64,000 nucleotides of DNA, from NCBI GenBank assembly GCA_903970185.1, contig CAJCIC010000014.1:50536-114535 (forward strand), read 5' to 3'. Every line of letters begins with the position of its first letter. Positions within the stretch are counted from its first letter, which is position 1. The notes under the pieces are model-generated. The model saw only the letters and a program-made list of their open reading frames with translations. It was not told the origin of the DNA and did not search any database. Shown here one piece after another: positions 41,171 to 48,300 of the stretch. The position numbers were made by a program, and so were the translations under genes. This stretch comes from Gammaproteobacteria bacterium (GTDB taxonomy: Bacteria > Pseudomonadota > Gammaproteobacteria > Burkholderiales > Burkholderiaceae_D).

Positions 41171-42163
41171 TTAACCTCGGTGCGGTTCTTGTTCGCCTGC
41201 GGCAGGGGGCAGGTCGGCGAGCGCTTTCAGTCGCGCTTGCACTTGCGACCATTGCCTGCTCAGGTAGGGCGATACCGAACCCAATGAGCTGACTGCTTCC
41301 AGCAAGGCGAAGGACGTCGCCGGCTTGCGGACATCGCTCCACCTGCCCTTTGCGTCCTGGCCAAGAGTCCGCACGTTCTCGACGATCCGTCGTGTCACGC
41401 GCACGCTGCCATTTTCTGATTTCTCCATGTACGCGAGCGCAGGTTCAATGACATCGGCCGAAAGTTTTCGTCCCGACATTGTCGCCCAGAGCGTCAAGGC
41501 GTCAAGGCCACGCAGCACGTCGTAGTGGTAGAACCGCGGGAAGGTGAGTTGACCCCACATGCGGGCAGATTCGGTTTCGTCACGATTGTGTCGGCTACTT
41601 GAGCCAAAGGTCAGTTTGCGCTCGATGAGAAACTGGGCTGCGCGCTCTATGAATGCTTCTTCGCCACTGCTTAATGGTCGCTTGGCATGCATCAGCATCG
41701 CTTCGAATGCGGCGATGGTGCCGACCATCGAGCTTGGGCACTCGTCGGTTACGCGATATGCCGTCTCGTCGCAATTCAGGCCACCGTCTGCCATCTGGTA
41801 GCGCGAGAACCAGGGCCTGATCCAGGGCAGCTCGGCGTCGACATCAACGCCCCATGTCGAAAGGACGTTGTAGACATTGGCTATCTGACAGTGGCAGGGG
41901 ATATCAAGCGCGGGATTGATATCGGCGGCGACTTCCCCTGCTGCGATCGGAAATGTCTTTACCGGCATCGCGTTGACCGATTCGATGTGCTTGCAAATTG
42001 TCACTTCGGGAATGCGCGAAGTCTCGCCCATCTCGTGAAGCAGTAACATATGCCACCAGGGTGAGTGCCATTTTGGCCAGTACGAGTTGGCCTTGAGGCT
42101 GCTCATCGCGTCATTCGATTTCAGATAGGCTACTGAGCCTTCGATTTCACGCTCAAAACTCAT
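41171..42163 (-). CDS. Alpha/alpha-toroid protein of unknown function (prenyltransferase/terpene-cyclase-like repeats)
   Basis: ATG at 42163 follows AAGGATGG and gives 330 residues. Aromatic, helical repeats (SYWPKWHSPWWHMLLLHEMGE, WIRPWFSRYQMADGGLNCDE) resemble the alpha/alpha-toroid of protein prenyltransferases and squalene cyclases, but the DxDD cyclase motif and the complete zinc-site set are not visible, so I make no enzyme call. A cluster of Cys/His residues (IPCHCQIANVYN near 89, GLNCDETAYRVTDECPSS near 130) could bind metal. No signal peptide. It is divergent from the cysteine hydrolase across the 7-bp repeat tract and operonic with the TfoX-like gene. Confidence 0.7.
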   Translation of the reverse strand: MSFEREIEGSVAYLKSNDAMSSLKANSYWPKWHSPWWHMLLLHEMGETSRIPEVTICKHIESVNAMPVKTFPIAAGEVAADINPALDIPCHCQIANVYNVLSTWGVDVDAELPWIRPWFSRYQMADGGLNCDETAYRVTDECPSSMVGTIAAFEAMLMHAKRPLSSGEEAFIERAAQFLIERKLTFGSSSRHNRDETESARMWGQLTFPRFYHYDVLRGLDALTLWATMSGRKLSADVIEPALAYMEKSENGSVRVTRRIVENVRTLGQDAKGRWSDVRKPATSFALLEAVSSLGSVSPYLSRQWSQVQARLKALADLPPAAGEQEPHRG

Positions 42164-42204
42164 TTTTCCATCCTTGTCGTGCCTTCTTCGCACGCTATTA
42201 TCTG

Positions 42205-42295
42205 GCAGCCCGCAGCCCGCAGCCCGCAGCCCGCAGCCCGCAGCCCGCAGCCCGCAGCCCGCAGCCCGCAGCCCGCAGCCCGCAGCCCGCAGCCC
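42205..42295. repeat. 13-copy heptanucleotide tandem repeat (GCAGCCC) between divergent genes
   Basis: Thirteen perfect GCAGCCC units in a row span 91 bases, with a five-base partial unit after. The tract sits in the 159-base gap between the toroid-protein start (42163) and the cysteine-hydrolase start (42323). Because seven is not a multiple of three, slippage would shift any frame read through it, and it would also change spacing between promoter elements. No other tract like it appears in the window. Confidence 0.97.
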
Positions 42296-42322
42296 GCAGC
42301 AGGCTCCATCTTAGGGATCCCC

Positions 42323-42886
42323 ATGCCGCTTAGCACCCTTGATGTGAAATCTGCGCTTGTCGTTGTCGACCTGCAAAAAGGAATCCTGTCGCTGCCCACG
42401 GTCCATCCCGTCGGCCCCATCGTCGCGTCAGCAAGCCGGCTCGCAAAAGCGTTTCGCGTGCGCCATTTGCCCGTCGTGCTCGTCAATGTCACTGGCGGTG
42501 CACCCGGGCGCACAGAGCAGCCAAGGCGATTGGGTGACATGCCCGCTGATTGGGCCGATTTCGCGACCGAACTCGATCAGCATCCAGAAGACCATGTCGT
42601 CACCAAGCGCACCTGGGGCGCGTTTTCGGCGACAGATCTTGGCGAATACTTGAAACGGGCGGGCGTGACCCAGGTGGTCTTATGTGGCGTTGCAACAAGC
42701 ATCGGCGTCGAGTCGACAGCAAGGCAGGCGCACGAGCTCGGCTTTCATGTCACGCTTGCCATCGATGCAATGACCGACTTGAACCTTGATGCACATACCA
42801 ATAGCGTGTCGCGAATTTTTCCGCGCTTAGGGGAGACCGGCACGACAGACGAAATCATTGCGCTCTTGCATCCTGAGCCGGCATGA
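42323..42886 (+). CDS. Isochorismatase-like cysteine hydrolase
   Basis: The ATG at 42323 follows TAGGGAT and yields 187 residues with the complete hydrolase triad: Asp16 (VVVDLQKG), Lys95 (VVTKRTWGAF) and Cys121 (VVLCGVATSIGVES). Family members include nicotinamidases, isochorismatases and amide or ureide hydrolases; none is distinguishable here and the isochorismatase name is by fold only. A longer frame starting at a GTG at 42179 reads through the repeat as QPAARSP peptide units but has no ribosome-binding site, so I treat the repeat as 5' untranslated DNA. The MFS exporter gene follows after 37 bases. Confidence 0.82.
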   Translation: MPLSTLDVKSALVVVDLQKGILSLPTVHPVGPIVASASRLAKAFRVRHLPVVLVNVTGGAPGRTEQPRRLGDMPADWADFATELDQHPEDHVVTKRTWGAFSATDLGEYLKRAGVTQVVLCGVATSIGVESTARQAHELGFHVTLAIDAMTDLNLDAHTNSVSRIFPRLGETGTTDEIIALLHPEPA

Positions 42887-42923
42887 GGCTCCTTCGAAAT
42901 TTTCCCCTTGACGGCTAGCGGAC

Positions 42924-44288
42924 ATGGCGCGAACTTTCCGTTCGTTGGCCGTGCGCAATTACCGCATATGGGCGCTGGGTGCAATTGTCTCCAATACCGG
43001 CACGTGGATGCAGCGTACGGCGCAAGACTGGATCGTCCTGACCCAGCTGACGACCCACAATGCCACCGCGGTTGGCATTGTCATGTCATTGCAGTTCGGC
43101 CCGCAGATCCTGCTCTTGCCCGTCACCGGCTTTGCCGCTGACCATTTCAATCGCAGGAAATTTCTCTACTGCACGCAGGCCGCCATGGGCGTGTTTGCAT
43201 TGGGCCTGGGCCTATTGACGATCACAGGACGCGTGGCGCTCTGGCATGTCTATCTGTTCGCATTTCTGCTGGGTTGCGCAAGCGCATTTGATGCACCGAC
43301 AAGGCAGACTTTCGTCGCGGAACTGGTAGGTGAGGCCGACCTTTCCAACGCCGTCGCCCTCAATTCGACATCGTTTAATGCGGCACGCATGATTGGCCCC
43401 GCAGTAGCTGGGGTTCTGATCGGTATGGTCGGGTCAGGATGGGTTTTTCTGATCAACGCCGCATCGTTTGTCGCCGTCTTGTGCTCCCTCGCGCTGCTGC
43501 GCGTGGGCGAGCTCTATCCGAGCAAGCGCGTGCCTCGCGGCAAGGGCAGCTTGATCGAAGGCTTTCGCTATGTCTGGCAGCGTCCCGATTTGAAGGCGGT
43601 GCTTTTCATGCTCTTTCTGATCGGTACGTTCGGACTCAATTTTCCGATCTTCATTTCGACCATGGCGGTCTCCGTGTTTCATACGGGTGCCGGAAAGTTC
43701 GGGCTTCTCACGTCGACGATGGCCATCGGATCGGTAGGCGGAGCCTTGATGTCAGCGCGTCGCGCAAAGCCTCGAATTGGCCACTTGCTGGCTGGCGCGA
43801 CGGTGTTTGGCATCGGCTGCGGCGTCGCTGCGGTGATGCCGACCTATCATCTCTTCGGGCTTGTCTTGATGTTCGTCGGGTTTTCGGCGCAGACCTTCAC
43901 GACGTCGACCAACAGTCTTGTGCAATTGTCGACAGAACCTGCCATGCGCGGACGCGTCGTTGCCATCCTGCTTGCGCTGGCCTTGGGCGGAACGCCGCTT
44001 GGGGCGCCCATCGTTGGCTTCGTGGCAGACGTTTTCGGGCCACGCTGGGCACTTGCCGTGGGCGCTGCGTCAGGCATTCTCGCAGCGCTGGTTGGCATCC
44101 AGTTCCTGCGCAGGTACTGTCATTTGCGCATCGGTCTTGAATCGGGCCGACTCAACATTCACGTCGACAGATGGAGTTTCTACAGCGAAAGCGAGGTGCG
44201 CACGGTGACTCCTTCAGAACGTCCTTTGCCGGTCACGGCAGCCCTCGCAGAATTGCCCGAATCTCTTCCCTCGGATCGCGCTGACTAG
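42924..44288 (+). CDS. MFS transporter, EntS/enterobactin-exporter-like
   Basis: This 454-residue, 12-helix major-facilitator protein resembles the EntS/DHA3 branch: N-terminal NYRIWALGAIVSNTGTWMQRTAQDW, the loop motif GFAADHFNRRKF, and the DAPTRQTFVAELV block. It is probably an efflux pump; substrate unknown. A hydrophilic tail of about 50 residues follows the last helix. It lies 37 bases after the cysteine hydrolase and may be co-transcribed with it. The stop overlaps the convergent small hypothetical gene by four bases. Confidence 0.87.
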   Translation: MARTFRSLAVRNYRIWALGAIVSNTGTWMQRTAQDWIVLTQLTTHNATAVGIVMSLQFGPQILLLPVTGFAADHFNRRKFLYCTQAAMGVFALGLGLLTITGRVALWHVYLFAFLLGCASAFDAPTRQTFVAELVGEADLSNAVALNSTSFNAARMIGPAVAGVLIGMVGSGWVFLINAASFVAVLCSLALLRVGELYPSKRVPRGKGSLIEGFRYVWQRPDLKAVLFMLFLIGTFGLNFPIFISTMAVSVFHTGAGKFGLLTSTMAIGSVGGALMSARRAKPRIGHLLAGATVFGIGCGVAAVMPTYHLFGLVLMFVGFSAQTFTTSTNSLVQLSTEPAMRGRVVAILLALALGGTPLGAPIVGFVADVFGPRWALAVGAASGILAALVGIQFLRRYCHLRIGLESGRLNIHVDRWSFYSESEVRTVTPSERPLPVTAALAELPESLPSDRAD

Positions 44289-44659
44289 AAAAGGGAGCCA
44301 CGCTCGGCCGCGCGCGCAGCGCCAAGCGCCGAGAGCACCAGTTCAACAATATCCTCCGGGATTTTTTCCGCTTCGCGCACGAAGGCTTCCTTTGCCGCCT
44401 CCGGATTGCCGCGGACTTTCTCGATGAGGGGCGATCCCTTTGGCCGCGTGTCCTCGCCGTCGTCCGCGCGCGCAGCGCCAAGCCCGAATCCGCGCCGCCA
44501 GACCACGACGCTCTCGCGAAATGCCTTGTCGTAGGCGAACTGGAAGCCAAGCACAGCGCCGTCTGGGTCGTACCAGACGGTGAGGTCGGCCTTGTGTGAA
44601 AAGAACCAACGACGCCTTGGTGCGTCAACGCGCTGGCGAATGCCCATTATTTCTTGCAC
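44285..44659 (-). CDS. Conserved-looking hypothetical protein
   Basis: I do not recognise the family. A GTG at 44659 preceded by GAGAGG gives 124 residues (MQEIMGIRQRVDAPRRRW...), beginning with an aromatic beta-rich part (RWFFSHKADLTVWYDPDGAVLGFQFAYDK) and ending in a charged, helical, alanine-rich region. No signal peptide or membrane segment. An extension to 44752 has no obvious start support. It is divergent from the decarboxylase gene. Confidence 0.55.
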   Translation of the reverse strand: MQEIMGIRQRVDAPRRRWFFSHKADLTVWYDPDGAVLGFQFAYDKAFRESVVVWRRGFGLGAARADDGEDTRPKGSPLIEKVRGNPEAAKEAFVREAEKIPEDIVELVLSALGAARAAERGSLF

Positions 44660-44858
44660 GGTCACCTCTCTGATATCCGGGGACGCACGGGATTTTGGCC
44701 CAACTCCCCTTGCCATCACGATGAAATATGTCGCGTGCGCAAAACCTCGCACCCAAGTATAACTACATCTGATCGGTTTTCGCGAGGCTCACGCAGGCCC
44801 TGCGCGAAGCGTTTGATGCCGCTTTTGCCGAATTTGACGCGTATCCTGGTTCTTGCAC

Positions 44859-46217
44859 ATGGCCGAAGACGATAAATTCCCGACCCAAGGCGATGCGCCG
44901 CCGCGCGAGGATCTGCGTGCGGCAGCGCGGGACTACCTCGTGCGTTACGGCGGTGACGCCTTCCCGAACCTGTTCCGCTCGGCTAAGGGCTCGATCGTGA
45001 TCGATGACACCGGCCGCGAGATCCTGGACTTCACCTCGGGCCAGATGTGCGCGACCATCGGGCATAACCATCCTGCAATTGTCGCGGCGGTGAACCGCGC
45101 GGGCACAGAGGCCTTTCATTTTTTCAGCGGCATGATTCCGGAAGTCGTAGCCGAGCTCGCCTTGCGCGTTGGACGCGACTGGGTCAGTGCCCCACTGAAG
45201 AAATCGATCTTTGTCAGCACCGGGGCTGAAAGCAACGAAATTGCGTTGCGCATGGCCAAAATGTATACCGGCGGGTACGAGGTCCTGGCCATTGGCGGCT
45301 CCTGGCATGGGGTCACGGGCGGCACGAGTGCGGTCTCGTTTGCAAGTGATCGCAAGGGCTACGGCGTCTCGGCGCCAGGCGTCTACGTCATGCCCGAGCC
45401 GAACATGTACCGGCCGTATATTCCGGGGATGTCAGGCGAAGCGTCGGCACTCGCGTGCCTTGAGCTCGGCCTGAAAATGTTCGACATGGCTTCATCAGGT
45501 CGTCCCGCTGCGATCATTGTCGAGCCGATCATCAGCGCCGGCGGAGTACTCGTGCCGCCGAAATCGTACATGAAGGCGCTGCGCGAGGCGGCCTCGGCGC
45601 GCGCCATGATGCTCATCTTTGACGAGGCACAAACGGCCTTTGGTCGAATCGGTTATCGCACCGCAGCAGAGCTGTTCGGTGTCACGCCAGACATCATGAC
45701 GGTGTCCAAGACGCTCGGAGGAGGCTTGCCGCTTGCTGCGGCGATCACTTCTCAGGCCATCGAGGAGGATGTGCACGCGAAGGGATTCACCTTTTACACC
45801 AGTCACGTTTCCGACCCGTTGCCCGCGCGCGTGGGCCTTGCCGTGATCGAGACGATCGAGCGCGAGCATTTGATTGAGCGCGCGAAATCGACCGGCGCCT
45901 ATCTGCGCGCGGGCCTCGTCAACCTCCAGAATCGCTTCGAGGCGATTGGTGACGTACGGGGAGAGGGCATGCTGCTTGGCGTTGAGCTGGTCATCGATCG
46001 TGAGTCAAGGCTTCCTAACCATCGCTTGGGAGCGCTGACCACCCAGCGCTGTTTCGAGCTTGGCCTGAGCATGAACATCAGGCGCCGTCCTGAGCGAGGC
46101 TCGGTTTGGCGCATCGCGCCGCCCTTGACGATCTCGCACGCGGAGATCGACCGCGGCCTTGCCATTCTTGAGCAGGCACTTGGCGAAAGTCTCGATCGAC
46201 TTGCCCGGGAAAAGTGA
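44859..46217 (+). CDS. dgdA: 2,2-dialkylglycine decarboxylase (PLP, class III aminotransferase family)
   Basis: This enzyme decarboxylates and transaminates dialkylglycines such as 2-aminoisobutyrate using pyruvate. The 452 residues resemble Burkholderia DgdA along the whole length: LDFTSGQM (with the active-site Gln in GQM), STGAESNE, the SWHGVTGG block with the active-site Trp, the PLP lysine in SKTLGGGLPLA (Lys284) and the HVSDPLPA and LGLSMNI blocks. DgdA is usually paired with a divergent LysR-type dgdR; here the divergent gene is an unrelated hypothetical. The ATG is preferred over a TTG two codons upstream. Degradation of fungal peptaibol-derived 2-aminoisobutyrate is the known natural role. 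Confidence 0.83.
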   Translation: MAEDDKFPTQGDAPPREDLRAAARDYLVRYGGDAFPNLFRSAKGSIVIDDTGREILDFTSGQMCATIGHNHPAIVAAVNRAGTEAFHFFSGMIPEVVAELALRVGRDWVSAPLKKSIFVSTGAESNEIALRMAKMYTGGYEVLAIGGSWHGVTGGTSAVSFASDRKGYGVSAPGVYVMPEPNMYRPYIPGMSGEASALACLELGLKMFDMASSGRPAAIIVEPIISAGGVLVPPKSYMKALREAASARAMMLIFDEAQTAFGRIGYRTAAELFGVTPDIMTVSKTLGGGLPLAAAITSQAIEEDVHAKGFTFYTSHVSDPLPARVGLAVIETIEREHLIERAKSTGAYLRAGLVNLQNRFEAIGDVRGEGMLLGVELVIDRESRLPNHRLGALTTQRCFELGLSMNIRRRPERGSVWRIAPPLTISHAEIDRGLAILEQALGESLDRLAREK

Positions 46218-46444
46218 CGCTCGGCCATGTCGCTCGTAAGGCGTGGCGGATCGTGCTGCGGCAGCTGAATTTTGATGCGCTGGAAAATGATGCATCCCCG
46301 GTTCGGCGGCGCGGCACGTGCGCGACGAGATCGCTGCCCTTGCCAACGCCAATCCAGAATCTCGCAGCTCTTCAACCCGGTGGATCTGCACTGTCCCTAT
46401 GGCTTGCGGCAGGTCCCGCGTCGGCCTCGCGCTCCGAGCGACGA

Positions 46445-47209
46445 CTAGAATTTGCCGTTGGCGTTTTTCCATTCTGAGGCGGGCGGGATCGCTTCAAGCG
46501 TATCCCAATGCTCGGCGAGCTTGCCATCGTCGATGCGGTACAGGTCGTAGAACGAAGTCAGCGCAGGCCCGAAATGCCCTTCGGCGACGACCAGGACGAA
46601 GTCGCCTTCGCCAAGGATCCTGTGCACCTTGTCGTATTTGACGGCCTTGCCTTCCTTCGCAAGCGCCGTCAAACCGGCGATGAGACCGGTCAGATCGTCG
46701 CCGACCCAAGGGTTGTGCTGGATATAGCGCACGCCAGCGAAAAAGGTCGGAAACGTCTCCTTTCTGCCGGCAAGAAGATCGTCCATATACTTTTGCATCA
46801 CGCGCTTGTTGGCCTCTGTCTTGTCAAGCTCCGAGGCGTTGGTCGGGCCGTCGATCATGCTATGCCCACTTGGACTGGCTTTTGGCGCTTGCACCTGCAG
46901 GTTGTCCCAGTGCTCGACGATGAGTCCTGCTTCGAACCTGAAGATGTCGAAGGCGACGCGCGCGCAGTCGCCGCTGCGATAGACGCTTTGCGCGAAGACA
47001 AATTCGCCGTCTTCGAAGATCCGCAGCGTTTCGACTTGGAGGCTTCCTGCCGGTGCTGTCTCGATACGCGCTTTGAGACCTGCAAGACCGTCGGCAACAC
47101 TCAGATTGTGCTCGATGTATTTCTGCGGGTTGATAAAGGCAAGCGGTGCCGGATCGTGCGTCTGAAAGCTCTTGAGCAGTTCCAGGACCTGGTTTTTGCG
47201 AGGACTCAT
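46445..47209 (-). CDS. Internally duplicated SnoaL-like (NTF2-fold) protein
   Basis: The ATG at 47209 gives 254 residues made of two SnoaL-like domains. The repeat is visible directly: YIEHNLSVADGLAGLKARI at about 32-50 matches YIQHNPWVGDDLTGLIAGL in the second half, and EHWDNLQ matches EHWDTLE near each domain end. SnoaL-like folds bind small hydrophobic ligands and include cyclases, isomerases and dehalogenase-like proteins; no catalytic residue assignment is possible. It is divergent from a TetR-type regulator with a large palindrome between, suggesting the regulator controls it. An upstream in-frame extension passes through the operator and is rejected. Confidence 0.82.
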   Translation of the reverse strand: MSPRKNQVLELLKSFQTHDPAPLAFINPQKYIEHNLSVADGLAGLKARIETAPAGSLQVETLRIFEDGEFVFAQSVYRSGDCARVAFDIFRFEAGLIVEHWDNLQVQAPKASPSGHSMIDGPTNASELDKTEANKRVMQKYMDDLLAGRKETFPTFFAGVRYIQHNPWVGDDLTGLIAGLTALAKEGKAVKYDKVHRILGEGDFVLVVAEGHFGPALTSFYDLYRIDDGKLAEHWDTLEAIPPASEWKNANGKF

Positions 47210-47297
47210 GTTCGGTTTTCCTTCTCGTGGTGGACGCTGCGAAGCATGTCGAAAATTCGACCTTGCGAGGCAAGACGCCCCCGCGTTTCGACCTTGA

Positions 47298-47342
47298 GGA
47301 TTATGTTTATCATCCTGATTTTCATGATGATGGATATAATCC
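47298..47342. promoter_or_regulatory. Large inverted repeat, probable TetR operator overlapping divergent promoters
   Basis: GGATTATGTTTATCATC (47298-47314) and GATGATGGATATAATCC (47326-47342) are inverted repeats matching at 14 of 17 positions around an 11-base spacer. The right arm contains a perfect TATAAT (47335-47340) oriented toward the TetR gene, and the left arm contains CATAAT on the other strand, oriented toward the SnoaL-like gene. It is AT-rich in a GC-rich region. Repression of both genes by the TetR product is the likely meaning. Confidence 0.75.
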
Positions 47343-47373
47343 ACATTGTCAATGACGTCCTGACCAAGGCGCA

Positions 47374-47994
47374 GTGGGTCACTCCAAAGCGGAAAAGATC
47401 GAAAGCCACGAGCGCATCCTGCGCGTTGCCGCCGCGCGATTTCGAGAGGCCGGGCTTGAAGCTGTAGGGGTTGCCGAACTGATGCAAGATGCCGGGCTCA
47501 CTCACGGCGGCTTTTATCGTCATTTCGAGTCGCGCGAGGACCTTCTCGCAAAGGGCGTCGAGGCAGCGCTTCGCGATGGCGGCAAGGGCGTGCGCCTGAT
47601 CGAGAGCGCGCTCGATGAAGCGACAACGGCAGGGGGTGCGCTTAGCGCCAGGAAGCGCGAACTGCTGTTCGCGCTGATTGACTGGTACGTAAGCATTTCG
47701 CACCGCGACGATCTTGCGACCAGTTGCGCCGTGACATCGCTCGCCGGTGATATCGCTCGCAGCAATGACAGGGCGCGGCTTGCCTATACGCGGCAGGTTG
47801 GCGTTTACCTCGCGCTTCTGACGCGCCTGGTTTCAAGTGACAAGAAAAACGCGAACCGCAAGCAGGCCATTGCAGCACTGGCCACGCTGGTTGGCGCAGT
47901 CTCCATGGCACGCGCCGTGAACGACGAGAAACTGTCGCGCGAAATCCTGCGTTGTGCAGCTGACGAACTCAAATCACATTTGGGCCAGACGTGA
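47374..47994 (+). CDS. TetR/AcrR-family transcriptional regulator
   Basis: From a GTG start the product is 206 residues. The N-terminal helix-turn-helix is clear (GVAELMQDAGLTHGGFYRHFESREDLLAKGV, about 30-61), with the long helical ligand domain after it. It belongs to the branch in which the recognition helix reads THGGFYRHF, which typically regulates an adjacent enzyme gene. Its start lies 31 bases downstream of the palindrome's right arm; autoregulation and control of the divergent SnoaL-like gene are expected. The inducer is unknown. Confidence 0.88.
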   Translation: MGHSKAEKIESHERILRVAAARFREAGLEAVGVAELMQDAGLTHGGFYRHFESREDLLAKGVEAALRDGGKGVRLIESALDEATTAGGALSARKRELLFALIDWYVSISHRDDLATSCAVTSLAGDIARSNDRARLAYTRQVGVYLALLTRLVSSDKKNANRKQAIAALATLVGAVSMARAVNDEKLSREILRCAADELKSHLGQT

Positions 47995-48300
47995 AGTCGC
48001 CAGTGCCTTGCCTTGCAACGTCGTGCCGCAGCGTCAATCTGGAAGGCGTTAGCCCCGGATTCGGAAGGTGCGATTGCCTATGATGCGCCGCAGCACCAAA
48101 GGCCAGCCTGAGCCGCGCCATGGCGTTCAGCGCTGGGTGCCTAAGCGATGCAAATTCATTGTCCGCTCACGAAGGCGAAAGACAGGCGCAAGCCAGCCGC
48201 GGCGGCAGGCGGCGGGATTGACTTCTGGTACTGCCGCGCTCAGATTGAGGGCCCTTGATCGTCCTGCGCGCAATGCTTCGCCAGCGGTCAATTCCGGCCC
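47995..48300. other. 306-base stretch without a convincing gene
   Basis: The gap between the TetR gene and the glycerate kinase gene contains only a short arginine-rich frame (about 48068-48310, plus strand) with no ribosome-binding site, no domain and no codon pattern of its neighbours. I see no hairpin or repeat. It probably holds the kinase promoter. Confidence 0.5.

Noticed and set aside
42205..42295. CRISPR-like repeat
   Set aside because: The 7-bp units are directly abutting with no spacers; it is a simple tandem repeat.
42160..42540. Minus-strand frame with an AAGCGLR repeat
   Set aside because: Only the reverse reading of the 7-bp repeat plus antisense of the cysteine hydrolase.
46508..47467. 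319-codon plus-strand frame
   Set aside because: It runs antisense through the SnoaL-like gene and across the operator; no domain.
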